Counted from the first letter of the stretch, positions 51,311 through 63,103 are shown. The stretch: 64,000 nucleotides of DNA from Enterobacter asburiae (GCF_008080435.1 NZ_VRKN01000008.1:62001-126000), one strand, 5' to 3'. Numbers and translations: made by a program. The notes: generated by a model from the sequence alone, not told the origin.

Positions 51311-53092
51311 TCAGGCGCTAAGCGACTCTTCATCACGCACGCTGGCCGCCAGCTCTTCGCCCGCCAGCTGCAGCTGGTACATCTGCCAGTAGCGCCCTTT
51401 TGCTTCCAGCAGTTCACGGTGCGTACCGCGTTCAACGGCCTGTCCGCGATGTAGCACCAGAATGGTATCCGCATCGACGATGGTGGAAAGACGGTGGGCA
51501 ATCACCACCAGCGTCGTATGGTCGCGTACCGCGTCCAGCGCCTGCTGGATGGCCTGCTCGGTGCCGGAATCAATACTGGCCGTTGCTTCATCCAGAATCA
51601 GTATCTGCGGCGTTTCAATCAGGACGCGCGCCAGCGCCAGGAGCTGCTTTTGCCCGACGGAGAGATTGTTCCCCTGCTCGCCCAGTTTGGTATTGATCCC
51701 GTCACTAAACCCGCGTGCCAGCTCTGCCAGCTGCACTTTTTCCAACACGTCCCAGACCTGCTGCTGGGTGTAATCTCGCCCCAGGGTCACATTGGCGAAG
51801 AAGGTATCGGCCATTACGACCGGATCCTGCTGCACCATCGCAACGCCTTTGCGTAACACAGTGTGGCTGAGGGACGCGAGCGGGCGCCCGTCGAGACGGA
51901 TTTCACCTTGCGTGACCGGGTAATAGCCCATCAACAGGCTGGCAAGGGTGCTCTTACCGCTACCGGTATGCCCCACCAGCGCCACGAAACCGCGTGATGG
52001 AACGTCAAGCGTGATGTCCTGCAACACCAGCCTGTCTTCGCGATAGGCAAACGAGACGTTATCAAAGGCAATAGTCCCGCTTTGCAGAGGTCGCTCATCA
52101 TTGCCGTAGGCCTGGCGTGGCCTGTCCATCAACTCAAACACGCGCTCACCGGCGACGACCGCCTGTTGCAGCATCGATTGCTGGGTGGTGAGCTCGATCA
52201 ACGGCTCGTTAAGGCGTCCCAGATAGCTAATAAAGGCGTACAGCACGCCCACTTCAATCGTACCGTTTGAGCTGAGGCCAAAGAGCATCAGCAACCCGCA
52301 AAGCACCAGCGCAGAGAAAAGGCTCAGCAGCGGACGCAGCAGGAAGCCATCAAGCCGCAGCGTCTGCATACGCGCTATATAGTGCGAACGGCTGGCTTCA
52401 CCCATGCGTTCGCCAAAGCGCGCCTGCTGGCGGAACTGCTGGATGACGCTCATGCCGTTGATCACTTCGTTGAAGCCATCATTGATGTCGGCCAGGTAAG
52501 CGCGCACCCGACGTACAATCGGCGTGCTGTAGCGCTGGTAAATGACCATGACAATCAGGACCGCCGGGAAGATAGCGATCGCCACCAGCGCCATGCGCCA
52601 GTTGAGACTGAACATCGCCACCAGCATCGCACCAATCAGCGCTGCGCTGCGCAGTACGGTTGCCACCACGGTAACGTACAGATCGCGGATCACCTCGGTA
52701 TCGTTGGTCACGCGCGAAATCACCTGCCCGACAGGCTGGATATCAAACTCGCTGAGCGGCTGGCGAAGCGCCGCGTCCATCACATCCGTACGCAGCTGCT
52801 GAACAACGCCCACGGCTGCGCGGTTAAACAGCAGCGACTGAGCATAGTGCAACCCTGCTGCCGTCAGCTGTAAGCCAACGTAGGCCACCCCTAAGCCCGC
52901 CACCAGCCCCAGCGGCAGATAGCTTTTGGCGACCATATTGTCGATGAAGTAGCTAATGAGCAGTGGACCGCTCACTTCAGCAATCGCCGCAATCCAGAGT
53001 AAAAGCACGGCCACCGAGAGCGGTTTACGCCACGGCGAGCCGTAGGCCAGCAGACGTTTGAGCGTCGGCCACATCGTTCCGAGCTTACGCAC
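51311..53092 (-). CDS. mdlB: MdlB, ABC transporter half-protein
   Basis: 593 residues, E. coli length. An N-terminal six-helix domain and an ATPase with GHTGSGKST (Walker A), [15 protein letters not shown] (signature) and [12 protein letters not shown] (Walker B). The start is a GTG at 53092 (translation [18 protein letters not shown]), matching E. coli MRSFSQLWPTLKRL; it overlaps the mdlA end by eight bases with a GAGGAGG site seven bases upstream. The longer ATG reading to 53215 lies inside mdlA. Substrate unknown; probably a heterodimer with MdlA. Confidence 0.95.
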   Translation of the reverse strand: MRKLGTMWPTLKRLLAYGSPWRKPLSVAVLLLWIAAIAEVSGPLLISYFIDNMVAKSYLPLGLVAGLGVAYVGLQLTAAGLHYAQSLLFNRAAVGVVQQLRTDVMDAALRQPLSEFDIQPVGQVISRVTNDTEVIRDLYVTVVATVLRSAALIGAMLVAMFSLNWRMALVAIAIFPAVLIVMVIYQRYSTPIVRRVRAYLADINDGFNEVINGMSVIQQFRQQARFGERMGEASRSHYIARMQTLRLDGFLLRPLLSLFSALVLCGLLMLFGLSSNGTIEVGVLYAFISYLGRLNEPLIELTTQQSMLQQAVVAGERVFELMDRPRQAYGNDERPLQSGTIAFDNVSFAYREDRLVLQDITLDVPSRGFVALVGHTGSGKSTLASLLMGYYPVTQGEIRLDGRPLASLSHTVLRKGVAMVQQDPVVMADTFFANVTLGRDYTQQQVWDVLEKVQLAELARGFSDGINTKLGEQGNNLSVGQKQLLALARVLIETPQILILDEATASIDSGTEQAIQQALDAVRDHTTLVVIAHRLSTIVDADTILVLHRGQAVERGTHRELLEAKGRYWQMYQLQLAGEELAASVRDEESLSA

Positions 53093-54857
53093 TGGCGGCC
53101 TCCTCATCCTGTTCTGGCGCATCGTCCAGCGCCGCTTCAAGCTGTTGATAGCGGTACATATCACGATACCAGCCCGGCTGCTCGGCAAGCGTTTCATGCT
53201 GCCCGCGCTGGGCAATGTGTCCGTGCTGCAATACCAGAATTTCGCTGGCTTCGGTGAGCGCTGACAAACGGTGGGCGCTGATAATCACCGTGCGTCCATC
53301 GCCCCACTGGCGCAGATTATGCAGAATCTGATGCTCGGTACGGCCGTCCACGGCGGAAAGCGCATCATCCAGGATCAGGATTTCAGCATTCAGCAGCAGC
53401 GCGCGGGCAATGGAGATACGCTGTTTTTGTCCTCCGGACAGCATGACGCCGCGTTCCCCAACTTCCGTTTCGTAGCCCTGCGGCAACCGCAAAATATCAT
53501 CATGTACGCTGGCCAAACGCGCCACATGTTCAATCTCTTCCTGCGTCGCCGCAGGGCGTCCCAGGGCAATGTTGTTCGCCACGGTGTCCGAAAATAAAAA
53601 CGGCGTCTGGCTGACGACCGCCAGGCGACCACGCCACTCATCCAGCAGCAGTCTGGTCAGAGGAATATCGTGGAAGCGGATATCGCCCTCGGTGACGTCA
53701 AAGTGGCGCTGAAGCAGAGAGAGCACGGTACTTTTGCCGGATCCCGTCGGGCCGCAGATGCCCAGCATCTGCCCTGGTTGCAGCGAAAAGCTGACGTTCT
53801 CCAGTACCGGATGCGCCGTATGCGGATAGATAAACTGATGGACGTCGACAGTCATGACGCCGCGCCCTTCAGGTACGGATTCGCTACCGTCAATGACCAC
53901 CGGCGCTTCGGACAGCATGGCGCGAATGCGGCTATAGGCGGCACTGCCGCGCTCCACGATGTTAAACATCCAGGCCAGCGCCAGCATCGGCCAGATCATG
54001 AGCCCAAGATACATCGCAAAGCTGGTCAATTGCCCCAGGGTCAACGAGCCCTGCACCACCATCCAGCTTCCGCCACCAATCGCCAGCAGGTTTGCCATGC
54101 CAATCGCGATATAAATCGTCGGGTCAAAACGGGCGTCAATACGCGCGACGCGCATGTTCTTCGCCCCCGTGTCTGCCGCATCGGCCGCAAACAGCGCAGA
54201 CTGTCGGTCTTCCAGGCCAAACGCTTTGATCATGCGGATGCTGGTCATGCTCTCCTGGGTGCGATCGTTCAGAGACGAAAACGCCGCCTGCGCCAGCTTA
54301 AAGCGCTCGTGCAGCTGTTCACCATAGCGATTGATCGCCAGCGCCATGATCGGCATCGGCAGCAGGGCGAGCAGGGTCAACTGCCAGCTGATCTGCGTGG
54401 ACATCACGATCAGCACGGCACAGCCCATCACCAGCGAGTCCACCAGCGTCAGCACCCCTTCCCCGGCGGCAAAGACCACGCGATCGACGTCGTTAGTCGC
54501 GCGGGCGATGAGATCCCCGGTGCGATGGCGCAGATAAAATTCGGGATGCTGCCGGCTCAGCTGGCGGTAAAAATCTTCACGCAGCTCAACGGCCAGCTGA
54601 TAGGACGCACCAAACAGCAGCACGCGCCAGACGTAGCGCAACAGATAAACAATGACGGCCGTCAGCACCAGCGTGCCGACCCACATCAACACCCGTGCGG
54701 TGGTGTAATGCTGTTCGGTGACGCCATCCACGACGTACCCCACCACTTTCGGCGGGATCAGCTGCAGGATGGCAATGATAATAAGCAGGCATACTGCGCC
54801 GAGGTAGCGTTGCCACTCCCGACGAAAGTACCAGCTTAGTTGGGCAAATAATCGCAC
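53085..54857 (-). CDS. mdlA: MdlA, ABC transporter half-protein
   Basis: 590 residues, E. coli length. Six-helix membrane domain (residues 10-310) followed by an ATPase with [25 protein letters not shown] and [12 protein letters not shown]. Walker B carries LDDA instead of LDEA, the degenerate site typical of the MdlA half in an asymmetric heterodimer with MdlB. Drug export is suspected but unproven. decR is upstream on the same strand, 30 bases away, so the three genes may be one transcript. Confidence 0.96.
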   Translation of the reverse strand: MRLFAQLSWYFRREWQRYLGAVCLLIIIAILQLIPPKVVGYVVDGVTEQHYTTARVLMWVGTLVLTAVIVYLLRYVWRVLLFGASYQLAVELREDFYRQLSRQHPEFYLRHRTGDLIARATNDVDRVVFAAGEGVLTLVDSLVMGCAVLIVMSTQISWQLTLLALLPMPIMALAINRYGEQLHERFKLAQAAFSSLNDRTQESMTSIRMIKAFGLEDRQSALFAADAADTGAKNMRVARIDARFDPTIYIAIGMANLLAIGGGSWMVVQGSLTLGQLTSFAMYLGLMIWPMLALAWMFNIVERGSAAYSRIRAMLSEAPVVIDGSESVPEGRGVMTVDVHQFIYPHTAHPVLENVSFSLQPGQMLGICGPTGSGKSTVLSLLQRHFDVTEGDIRFHDIPLTRLLLDEWRGRLAVVSQTPFLFSDTVANNIALGRPAATQEEIEHVARLASVHDDILRLPQGYETEVGERGVMLSGGQKQRISIARALLLNAEILILDDALSAVDGRTEHQILHNLRQWGDGRTVIISAHRLSALTEASEILVLQHGHIAQRGQHETLAEQPGWYRDMYRYQQLEAALDDAPEQDEEAASA

Positions 54858-54887
54858 GCGGTTTGTTCCTGAAGGTATTTTACGAAG

Positions 54888-55346
54888 TTATTCAATGGGT
54901 AATGCTGTGGTGTATTTAATCTGTTCCATGGCGAAGCTTGAAGTGACGTCCGACAAACCCGGTACGCTGTTCACCAGCCGCTTGTAGAAATCATCATAGC
55001 GCTTCATGTCGGCCACCTGGACGCGCATCAGGTAATCGTACTCTCCGGCCATACGCCAGAAACCGAGCACCTCGGGCATCTCCGACACCTGAGTGACGAA
55101 GCGGCAATACCACTCGCTGCTGTGATGCTGGGTTTTTATCAGCACAAATGCCGTCAACCCAAGACCCAGCTTTTCGGGATCTAACAACGCGACGCGCCCC
55201 AGAAGAATGCCGTCATCTTCCAGCTTCTTAAGGCGCTTCCAGCACGGGGTGGTGGTCAGATTAACGGCATCTGCCAGCGCCTGCAAAGAGAGGGTACAGT
55301 CATTTTGCAGCAATGAAAGGAGCTTGCGGTCAATTTTATCTAGCAT
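54888..55346 (-). CDS. decR: DecR (YbaO), Lrp/AsnC-type cysteine-responsive activator
   Basis: 152 residues, E. coli length. HTH ([40 protein letters not shown]) and the RAM ligand domain. In E. coli it activates the cysteine-detoxifying yhaOM (cyuPA); in Salmonella its neighbour cdsH is the target. It is divergent from the cdsH-like gene here, so it is probably activated by cysteine and controls it. ATG at 55346 after GAGGTGGGT. Confidence 0.93.
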   Translation of the reverse strand: MLDKIDRKLLSLLQNDCTLSLQALADAVNLTTTPCWKRLKKLEDDGILLGRVALLDPEKLGLGLTAFVLIKTQHHSSEWYCRFVTQVSEMPEVLGFWRMAGEYDYLMRVQVADMKRYDDFYKRLVNSVPGLSDVTSSFAMEQIKYTTALPIE

Positions 55347-55461
55347 ACCCACCTCACAGAGAAAATTTTTCTCCCTTCATTCTATTTTAAAGGCCAGATA
55401 GCAACAATTTTTTCTGTGCTTTTCGCTATGCTAGGCACAAAATGACAAACGGATAACGACG

Positions 55462-56508
55462 ATGAATAGCACCTGGGTTAAACATGCGATCAGCGAAATC
55501 AATGCCGACTATCAGCGCTCGGCGGATACGCACCTGATTCGCCTTTCCCTGCCGGGATTTGACGGCATTCAGCTCTATCTGAAAGATGAAAGCACTCATC
55601 CTACCGGTAGCCTGAAGCATCGCCTGGCGCGCTCACTGTTTTTATACGGTTTATGTAACGGCTGGATTAAAGAAGGCACCACCATCATTGAATCTTCCTC
55701 CGGTTCAACAGCGGTGTCCGAAGCCTATTTTGCCCGCCTGCTGGGCCTGCCATTTATCGCGGTGATGCCGTCCTGCACAGCAAAACGCAAAATCGAACAG
55801 ATCGAATTTTACGGCGGTCGCTGCCACTTTGTGGAAAGCGCCTGCGAAATCTACGCCGCCTCCGAAATGCTGGCCCGTGAACTCAACGGCCACTATATGG
55901 ACCAGTTCACCTTCGCCGAACGCGCAACGGACTGGCGTGGCAATAACAACATTGCCGACAGTATTTTCCGCCAGATGACCCACGAACCGCATCCGGTTCC
56001 GTCGTACATTGTCATGAGCGCCGGTACCGGCGGCACGTCAGCCACTATTGGACGCTACATCCGCTGTCAGGGCTACGACACCCAACTGATGGTGGTTGAC
56101 CCGCAGAACTCCGTGTTCCTCGACTACTGGCAAAACCGCGATGCCGGTCTGCGCAGCCCGGTTGGCAGTAAAATTGAAGGGATTGGCCGCCCGCGCGTGG
56201 AGCCCTCTTTCATCCCCGATGTTGTGGATGAGATGATGCGCGTGCCGGATGCCGCAAGCGTGGCAACGGCGCACTGGCTGGAAACGCAATTGGGCCGCAA
56301 AGTGGGCGCATCGACGGGCACAAATATGTGGGGCGCACTGCAGCTTGCCGCACGTATGCGCGAAGAGAGTCGCACCGGTTCCATCGTCACGCTGCTGTGC
56401 GACAGCGGCGAGCGTTATCTCGAGACCTATTACAACGCGGAGTGGGTGCAGGCCAACATCGGCGATATCGCCCCGTGGAAGGCGCAGATTGCAAAGCTTG
56501 TGAAATAA
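55462..56508 (+). CDS. cdsH: CdsH-like PLP-dependent L-cysteine desulfhydrase
   Basis: 348 residues. PLP lysine lies at residue 52 ([12 protein letters not shown]), followed by the substrate/PLP loop [19 protein letters not shown] and the [14 protein letters not shown] phosphate pocket. It resembles cysteine synthase-like proteins annotated CdsH in Salmonella and its relatives, which break cysteine to pyruvate, ammonia and sulfide. E. coli K-12 lacks this gene next to decR. Divergent from decR with 115 bases between; the Lrp-type regulator is the likely activator. Enzyme specificity is inferred from context and similarity, not directly shown. Confidence 0.85.
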   Translation: MNSTWVKHAISEINADYQRSADTHLIRLSLPGFDGIQLYLKDESTHPTGSLKHRLARSLFLYGLCNGWIKEGTTIIESSSGSTAVSEAYFARLLGLPFIAVMPSCTAKRKIEQIEFYGGRCHFVESACEIYAASEMLARELNGHYMDQFTFAERATDWRGNNNIADSIFRQMTHEPHPVPSYIVMSAGTGGTSATIGRYIRCQGYDTQLMVVDPQNSVFLDYWQNRDAGLRSPVGSKIEGIGRPRVEPSFIPDVVDEMMRVPDAASVATAHWLETQLGRKVGASTGTNMWGALQLAARMREESRTGSIVTLLCDSGERYLETYYNAEWVQANIGDIAPWKAQIAKLVK

Positions 56509-56512
56509 AAAA

Positions 56513-56534
56513 AAGCCAGACCGAGGTCTGGCTT
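56513..56534 (-). terminator. Terminator of cof
   Basis: AAGCCAGACC (56513-56522) pairs with GGTCTGGCTT (56525-56534). On the minus strand it is followed by eight Ts, so it ends cof transcripts; on the plus strand there is no T-run. Confidence 0.85.
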
Positions 56535-56549
56535 GCTGGAAGGGTCTCA

Positions 56550-57368
56550 CTATTCGGGGGAATACGGGAGGTTGTTGTTGTCCAGCCAATGTGTCAAAAA
56601 ATGGGACACTGCTTCATTGCGGCAGTGGCCAATAACCGGCAGATGGGGAAGTTCTGCTTTCAGCTGCGCCATCGCATTACCCATGATCAAACCGCGACCA
56701 ACGCTACCCAGCATTTCGCGGTCGTTCATGGCGTCACCAAACGCCATACACTCCTGCAGCGTTAAGCCCAGGTGGTCGCTCAGAACCGCCAGAGCGGAAC
56801 CTTTGTTACAGCCAACCGGCAGCACTTCCAGACAATCCACCGCCGAGAAGGTCAGGTGCGCCCGGTCGCCCAGCGCCTCATTCAGTTGAATCCGTAAGCG
56901 ACAAAGATCGTCATGATCGCCGCAAAAGCAGATCTTAGTTACCGCATGGGCGGGGATCCGACGCAGATCGATAAGCTGGTATTTGAAGCCGCTGTAAACA
57001 TGCGCGTGCAATAATTCCGGGATTTCACTTCCGGTAAACCAGCCGCGATCGTTAAAGACGTGGATACTGGCCTGCGTGTCCCAGGTACTGTGCAGCACGA
57101 TGTCCGCTACTTCCGGGTTGAGATCCTGACGGTGCAGCACATCGCCTTCTACGGAGTGAATTCGCGTCCCGTTGCCGGTGATCAGAAAAGCGTCGAGGGA
57201 AAACGCCCCCAGCAAATGGCGCATTTCCAGCACATGGCGCCCGGTGGCAAATGTCAGGGTGACATTACGCTCGTGCAGGCGCTTCAGCGTGTTCAGGGTT
57301 TTTTCCCCTAAACGGTGGTCCGGCATTAACAGCGTACCGTCCATATCAAATGCAGCGAGCCGAGCCAT
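56550..57368 (-). CDS. cof: Cof, HAD-superfamily phosphatase (HMP-PP hydrolase)
   Basis: 272 residues, E. coli length. Motif I DMDGT holds Asp8 and Asp10; motif II LITGNG, motif III Lys in GCNKGSAL, motif [15 protein letters not shown]. Cof hydrolyses hydroxymethylpyrimidine pyrophosphate and other phosphates, and its overexpression can affect thiamine antagonist sensitivity. Convergent with cdsH-like gene. Confidence 0.96.
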   Translation of the reverse strand: MARLAAFDMDGTLLMPDHRLGEKTLNTLKRLHERNVTLTFATGRHVLEMRHLLGAFSLDAFLITGNGTRIHSVEGDVLHRQDLNPEVADIVLHSTWDTQASIHVFNDRGWFTGSEIPELLHAHVYSGFKYQLIDLRRIPAHAVTKICFCGDHDDLCRLRIQLNEALGDRAHLTFSAVDCLEVLPVGCNKGSALAVLSDHLGLTLQECMAFGDAMNDREMLGSVGRGLIMGNAMAQLKAELPHLPVIGHCRNEAVSHFLTHWLDNNNLPYSPE

Positions 57369-57469
57369 GATTACTCCCGAAATGTGATGCGTTTAACTTG
57401 TGCATCAGTATCGTGTGAGATATACGGAAGTAATAGTGAATAGATGATAATTATTGTTCCGGGTTTCTT

Positions 57470-59170
57470 ATGCGCCAGCTCAATCGACTCAATCAGTATC
57501 ACCGCCTGTGGCAGCCTTCCCTGGGTGCAACACAACAGGTCACCATCGGCGAACTGGCCGCCCGCTGTTTTTGTAGCGAGCGGCATGTCCGAACGCTGCT
57601 GCGTCAGGCCCAGGAGGCGGGCTGGCTGAACTGGCGAGCGCAGTCTGGCCGCGGTAAGCGGGGTGAGCTGACGTTCCATGTCGCGCCGGAGTCACTGCGC
57701 AATGCGATGATGGAGGAGGCGCTGAAGAGCGGGCAGCAGCATAACGCGCTGGAACTGGCCCAGCTTGCACCCGCAGAATTACGATCATTGCTGCATCCGT
57801 TTTTGGGCGGGCAGTGGCAAAACGACACGCCGACGCTGCGCATCCCCTATTACCGCTCGCTGGATCCGCTTCAGCCGGGGTTTTTACCGGGCCGAGCGGA
57901 GCAGCATCTGGCAGGACAGGTATTCTCAGGTTTGACGCGTTTTCATGGCAACAGCAGTGAACCCACGGGCGATCTTGCTCATCACTGGGAAGTATCGAAG
58001 GACGGTTTGCACTGGCATTTTTATATTCGCTCCACCTTGCACTGGCATAACGGCGATAAAATCGAAACCGGACAGCTTCAGCAAAGCCTGGATGCGCTTT
58101 TTGCCTTGCCTGCCCTGCGTAAACTGTTCCAGAGCGTCTTACGCGTTGACGTTACCCATCCTCAGTGTCTGACCTTTACGCTGCACCAGCCGGATTACTG
58201 GCTGGCACACCGCCTGGCCACCTACTGTAGTCGGCTTGCACATCCCGAACAGCCTATGACGGGCAGCGGCCCCTTCCGACTCAGCGTGTATGACCCGGAT
58301 CTGGTTCGTCTGGAAAGCCACGAACAATACCATCTCAGCCATCCGCTGCTTAAGGCTATCGAGTACTGGATAACACCGTCGCTGTTTGACTATGGGTTAG
58401 GTACCAGCTGTCGCCATCCGGTGCAGATTGCCATTGGCGAGCCGGATGAACTGGAGAGCCTGCGCCTGGTGACGAACAGCACCAGTCTGGGCTTTTGTTA
58501 TCTCACCCTGAAGCAAAGCCCGCGCCTGAGCGAAATGCAGGCTCGACGGCTCATTAACATCATTCATCTCTCAACGCTTCTGCATACGCTTCCGCTCAAT
58601 GAAGGGCTGATTACCCCGACAGAGGAGTTACTCCCCGGCTGGGCGATCCCTCAGTGGCCGGATTTAACACATGTCCCTCTGCCGAAGAAATTAACCCTGA
58701 TTTATCATTTACCGGTTGAGTTACACACGATGGCGCGCCAGCTAAAACAGTACCTTGCACAACACGGCTGCGAGCTTACGGTGATCTTTTACGATGCGAA
58801 AACCTGGGACGGGTGCCAGCAACTGGCGGACGCGGACATCATGATGGGCGACAGGCTGATTGGCGAAGCGCCGGAATATACGCTTGAACAGTGGCTGCGC
58901 TGTGATGCCCTCTGGCCACACGTGATTAGCGCACCGCAATATGCTCATCTGCAGGCCACCCTGGATGCGGTACAGACCCAGGCCGACGAACAGGCCAGAC
59001 ATGCCGGGCTCAGGGCTATTTTCTCCCGGCTCATGGAAAAGGCGGTGATAACCCCCCTGTTCAATTATCAATACCAGATCAGCGCCCCGCCGGGGGTCAA
59101 CGGTATACGTCTCAACACCCGCGGCTGGTTTGATTTTACCGAAGCCTGGCTGCCCGCGCCAAAATCATGA
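57470..59170 (+). CDS. ybaE: YbaE, SgrR-family protein (HTH plus solute-binding domain)
   Basis: 566 residues, E. coli length. An N-terminal winged helix (about 10-80, GATQQVTIGELAARCFCSERHVRTLLRQAQEAGWL) is joined to a periplasmic-binding-protein type 2 domain (SBP_bac_5 like; about 140-550, LDPLQPGFLPGRAEQHLAGQVFSGLTRF, HWEVSKDGLHWHFYIRSTLHWHNGD). The homologue SgrR activates the sugar-phosphate sRNA sgrS; the target of YbaE is unknown. Start ATG at 57470. Confidence 0.93.
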   Translation: MRQLNRLNQYHRLWQPSLGATQQVTIGELAARCFCSERHVRTLLRQAQEAGWLNWRAQSGRGKRGELTFHVAPESLRNAMMEEALKSGQQHNALELAQLAPAELRSLLHPFLGGQWQNDTPTLRIPYYRSLDPLQPGFLPGRAEQHLAGQVFSGLTRFHGNSSEPTGDLAHHWEVSKDGLHWHFYIRSTLHWHNGDKIETGQLQQSLDALFALPALRKLFQSVLRVDVTHPQCLTFTLHQPDYWLAHRLATYCSRLAHPEQPMTGSGPFRLSVYDPDLVRLESHEQYHLSHPLLKAIEYWITPSLFDYGLGTSCRHPVQIAIGEPDELESLRLVTNSTSLGFCYLTLKQSPRLSEMQARRLINIIHLSTLLHTLPLNEGLITPTEELLPGWAIPQWPDLTHVPLPKKLTLIYHLPVELHTMARQLKQYLAQHGCELTVIFYDAKTWDGCQQLADADIMMGDRLIGEAPEYTLEQWLRCDALWPHVISAPQYAHLQATLDAVQTQADEQARHAGLRAIFSRLMEKAVITPLFNYQYQISAPPGVNGIRLNTRGWFDFTEAWLPAPKS

Positions 59171-59236
59171 AGAAGCTGGTCGCCGTCGTGGTCAGACGGT
59201 AACATAACGTTTTTACCGTAACAGTCGAGATGATTT

Positions 59237-59932
59237 ATGAAACGTGCCGTCGTCGTGTTCAGCGGAGGACAAGACTCTACTACCTGCCTGGTCCAGGCCC
59301 TTCATCAGTATGATGAAGTTCACTGTGTCACTTTCGATTATGGTCAGCGTCATCGCGCTGAAATCGACGTTGCCCGTGAACTTGCCCTGAAACTGGGCGC
59401 ACGCGCGCACAAGGTGCTGGACGTTACGCTGTTAAATGAACTGGCCGTGAGCAGCCTCACCCGGGACAGTATTCCCGTCCCGGACTACGAACCCGGTGCC
59501 AGCGGCATTCCGAATACCTTCGTGCCGGGCCGTAATATCCTCTTCCTGACCCTGACGGCGATCTACGCCTACCAGGTAAAAGCCGAAGCGGTGATCACGG
59601 GCGTGTGCGAGACCGACTTCTCCGGCTACCCGGACTGTCGTGATGAGTTCGTGAAGGCGTTAAACCACGCCGTCAATCTGGGGATGGCGAAAGAGACGCG
59701 CTTTGAAACCCCGCTCATGTGGCTGGATAAAGCCGAAACCTGGGCGCTGGCGGACTACTGGGGCAAGCTGGACCTGGTTCGCAGCGAAACGCTCACCTGC
59801 TATAACGGTATCAAAGGCGACGGTTGCAGCCAGTGCGCGGCCTGTAATCTACGCGCTAACGGGTTGAACCACTACCTTGCCGATAAAGTCAGCGTGATGG
59901 CCGCGATGCAGAAAAAGACCGGGCTTAAATAG
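59237..59932 (+). CDS. queC: QueC, 7-cyano-7-deazaguanine synthase
   Basis: 231 residues, E. coli length. ATP-binding P-loop [13 protein letters not shown] (residues 7-19) and the zinc site Cys-rich [16 protein letters not shown] at the C-terminus. It converts 7-carboxy-7-deazaguanine to preQ0 in queuosine synthesis. A GAGAT-like weak ribosome site lies before the ATG at 59237. Confidence 0.97.
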   Translation: MKRAVVVFSGGQDSTTCLVQALHQYDEVHCVTFDYGQRHRAEIDVARELALKLGARAHKVLDVTLLNELAVSSLTRDSIPVPDYEPGASGIPNTFVPGRNILFLTLTAIYAYQVKAEAVITGVCETDFSGYPDCRDEFVKALNHAVNLGMAKETRFETPLMWLDKAETWALADYWGKLDLVRSETLTCYNGIKGDGCSQCAACNLRANGLNHYLADKVSVMAAMQKKTGLK

Positions 59933-59992
59933 GGTTATTTGACCGTGCTGTCGCAAAACAGGTTTCGACAGCACGGTACGCCTTACCATGTC

Positions 59993-60391
59993 TTATACGA
60001 TCATCAGCTCCAGCTTTTCCCGCAACTCCCCTTCCAGCGGCAGCGCTTTCTGCGTTTTGAGATCGATACAGACAAAGGTGATCAGCGCATCAGCCACCAC
60101 CTGCCCTTCTGGATCGAGCGTCACCACCTGGCTTAACACCCCGCTTTTACCATTGATCTGTTGCACCTGGCTGGTCACCGTGAGCACATCACCCAGCACG
60201 GCCGGACGGCGATAGTTGATGTTGATATTGACGACCACGAACGCGATGTTGTGCGCGGTCAGCCACTGAAAGCTGTCGCTGTTTTCCAGCCCGTCCCAGC
60301 GCGCTTCTTCAAGAAACTCAAGATAGCGGGCATTGTTAACATGCTGGTAAACGTCGAGATGAAAACCGCGTACTTTGATTTTTGTCTGCAT
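59993..60391 (-). CDS. fadM: FadM (YbaW), long-chain acyl-CoA thioesterase III
   Basis: 132 residues, E. coli length. Single hot-dog fold with the active-site region FHLDVYQHVNNARYLEFLEEARW and DGLENSDSFQWL. It hydrolyses 3,5-tetradecadienoyl-CoA and other beta-oxidation side products. The upstream region carries a FadR-like site (60433-60449). Convergent with queC. Confidence 0.95.
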   Translation of the reverse strand: MQTKIKVRGFHLDVYQHVNNARYLEFLEEARWDGLENSDSFQWLTAHNIAFVVVNININYRRPAVLGDVLTVTSQVQQINGKSGVLSQVVTLDPEGQVVADALITFVCIDLKTQKALPLEGELREKLELMIV

Positions 60392-60423
60392 AGCGCAATA
60401 GCCTTTACTGTTATTGTAGGATG

Positions 60424-60449
60424 AGAGGTCATGACTGGTATGACCTCTT
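60424..60449. promoter_or_regulatory. FadR-like operator with 9-base palindromic arms
   Basis: GACTGGTATGACCTCTT (60433-60449) matches most defined positions of the FadR site AACTGGTCNGACNTGTT. It is embedded in a perfect inverted repeat AGAGGTCAT (60424-60432) / ATGACCTCT (60440-60448). It lies 33 bases before the fadM start, in line with fatty-acid control of fadM in E. coli. Confidence 0.72.
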
Positions 60450-60490
60450 TATCCTGGCAAAATTTTGCCACAGTGCAAGAAATTGCGTAA

Positions 60491-60991
<501 letters not shown>

Positions 60992-61019
60992 TTACGAAAA
61001 TCTGCGAGCAGACACGTAA

Positions 61020-62891
61020 TTACTGCTGCTGAGTCATTATATCACCCAGCTTGATTTTGGCTTCTTTACGCAGGTTGCTCATCATGGCTTCGAAGGCAAT
61101 CTGAGCATTGTTCTGGGTAATCCCCTGAACCATCGCTTTCTTCTGCGCTTCTGGCAGGGTGCCGGCTTTCACTTCATCCAGCGCCAGCAGAACGACGTTA
61201 CCCTGCGTATCGGTGGTGGTACCGAAGCTTGGCTTGTCCTTCGCTGGCAGAGTCAGACCAAACGCGGCCTGGCTGATTGGGTCCTGGCCGGTACGGCTCA
61301 GCGTTTTCGCTTCACCGAAGCTCAGGCCAGCCGCTTTCAGCGCGTCTTCTTTACCCGCTTTCAGATCGGACAGAATCTTCTCAGCATCCAGTTTCGCCTG
61401 CTGTTCCGCTTTGTTGTGCTTAACCTGAGCGACAACCTGATCCTTCACTTCCGCCAGCGGTTTGACCGCTTCTGGCTTGTGCTCGCTGACGCGCAACACA
61501 AACGCACGATCGCCGTCGACGGTAATGATGTCAGAGTTACTGCCCGGTGTGCCGTTCTCGCCAACCAGACCACCGTTGAAGATGGCATCAGAAACCGGTT
61601 TGAAGTTCAGCTCTTCCGGCAGGTTGTCACGGCCAAACCAGCCCGTCTCAACCGCTTTCACACCCGCCGCCTGCTCTGCACCTGCCAGAGATTCGTTATC
61701 ATTGCTGGCAGCATCGCTTACCTTCTGCTGCAGCGCGTAGTAGGCATCCAGCGCTTTTTCCTGTTTCACTTTCGCCGCGATATCTTCGCGAACGTCAGCC
61801 AGCGGTTTGGTTTTCGCCGCGGTGATGTCGTCCAGACGGACAACCAGGAAACCAACGGAAGACTTAATGACGCCTGAAAGCTGGCCTTTCTCTTTCAGAC
61901 CGGCATTTTTCAGCTCGTCCGGCGTGGTCGCGTCTTCCAGCCAACCCATATCACCGCCGTTTTTCGCAGAGATAATGTCGGTGGATTTCGCTTTCGCAAC
62001 GGCCGCGAAATCAGCGCCTTTGTTCAGCTCTTCCAGTACCGCTTTGGCATCAGCCTCGGTCTTCGTCTGGATCACGCTGTAACGGTTACGCTGCGGCTGA
62101 GTGAATTGATCCTGATGCTGATCGTAGTAAGACTGGATTTCCGCATCAGACGCGGTTTCCTGCAGCGCGGCTGCATCCAGCTTGATGTAGCTCACACGGA
62201 ACTGCTCTGGAGAAACAAAGGAATTCTTGTTCTGCTCGTACCAGGCGTTAACGTCAGCGTCGCTCACCTGCTGTTTCGCCGCCAGGGCGTTCACATCAAT
62301 GGTTGCTTCGCGTACAACGCGCTGCTGTGCCACCAGCGCGGCCAGTTCGTCCGTTTCACCTTTGAGCATGAAATCAGTGCCCACGACGGCATTGATGAGT
62401 TGCTGGGTTGTCAGCTGGTTACGCAGCGCCTGAGCGTACTGATCGGCCGTCATCCCCATCTGGTTGACGATACTGTTGTAACGCGCGTTGTCGAATTTAC
62501 CGTTAGACTGGAAGGCCTGCGTGGAGAAGATGGCTTTTTTCACCTGCTCATCACTGATGCCAAGGCCCAGTTTTTTGGCATACTGATCCAGCAGCGCTTC
62601 GTCGATAAGACGGTTCAGTGTCTGTTGGCGCAGGGTCTTCATGTACCCTTCGTTCGCCGCCAGTTCAGAGAATTGGTCGCCCAGCTGTTGCTGCATACGG
62701 TTACGTTCACCGGCAAAAGCATTCTCGAACTGACCACGGCTGATTTCCTGGCCATTCACTTTTGCGGCATAGTTTGCGCCACCGCCAATAAGGTAACTGC
62801 TCACGCCGGTCAATATGAACGACACGATAATGATACCGAAAATAATCTTGAGCACGAGACTGTTAGCAGCCGTGCGTAAGCTGTCCATCAT
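61020..62891 (-). CDS. ppiD: PpiD, membrane-anchored periplasmic chaperone
   Basis: 623 residues, E. coli length. N-terminal membrane anchor at about 14-34 (LKIIFGIIIVSFILTGVSSYLI), SurA-like N-domain, a parvulin-like domain (about 265-355, QPQRNRYSVIQTKTEADAKAVLEELNKGADFAAVAKAKSTDIISAKNGGDMGWL) and a C-terminal domain. PpiD sits at the SecYEG exit and assists proteins leaving the translocon. ATG at 62891 (MMDSLRTAANS); the earlier in-frame 63005 start lies in the promoter region. hupB is upstream. Confidence 0.97.
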   Translation of the reverse strand: MMDSLRTAANSLVLKIIFGIIIVSFILTGVSSYLIGGGANYAAKVNGQEISRGQFENAFAGERNRMQQQLGDQFSELAANEGYMKTLRQQTLNRLIDEALLDQYAKKLGLGISDEQVKKAIFSTQAFQSNGKFDNARYNSIVNQMGMTADQYAQALRNQLTTQQLINAVVGTDFMLKGETDELAALVAQQRVVREATIDVNALAAKQQVSDADVNAWYEQNKNSFVSPEQFRVSYIKLDAAALQETASDAEIQSYYDQHQDQFTQPQRNRYSVIQTKTEADAKAVLEELNKGADFAAVAKAKSTDIISAKNGGDMGWLEDATTPDELKNAGLKEKGQLSGVIKSSVGFLVVRLDDITAAKTKPLADVREDIAAKVKQEKALDAYYALQQKVSDAASNDNESLAGAEQAAGVKAVETGWFGRDNLPEELNFKPVSDAIFNGGLVGENGTPGSNSDIITVDGDRAFVLRVSEHKPEAVKPLAEVKDQVVAQVKHNKAEQQAKLDAEKILSDLKAGKEDALKAAGLSFGEAKTLSRTGQDPISQAAFGLTLPAKDKPSFGTTTDTQGNVVLLALDEVKAGTLPEAQKKAMVQGITQNNAQIAFEAMMSNLRKEAKIKLGDIMTQQQ

Positions 62892-63040
62892 GGTGTAACA
62901 ACACTCCGCTGTAGGTGACTGGTTACCTGACGCTGACGGAAAATCCTGCCCGTCGCGCGTGAAGGCGTATTGTGACAAGAAAACGGGGCGATTGTCAGCC
63001 CACAACTCGCATAAACTCGCACAAATCAGGTCTGGACAAA

Positions 63041-63070
63041 CAAAAAAGGCACATCAAATGATGCGCCCTT
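63041..63070 (-). terminator. Terminator of hupB
   Basis: On the minus strand GGCGCATCA and TGATGTGCC pair around TT with one G-T, followed by TTTTTTG. Confidence 0.85.
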
Positions 63071-63103
63071 GTACTTTCCGGCTTCCCTGAAACGGGAAAG
63101 CAA

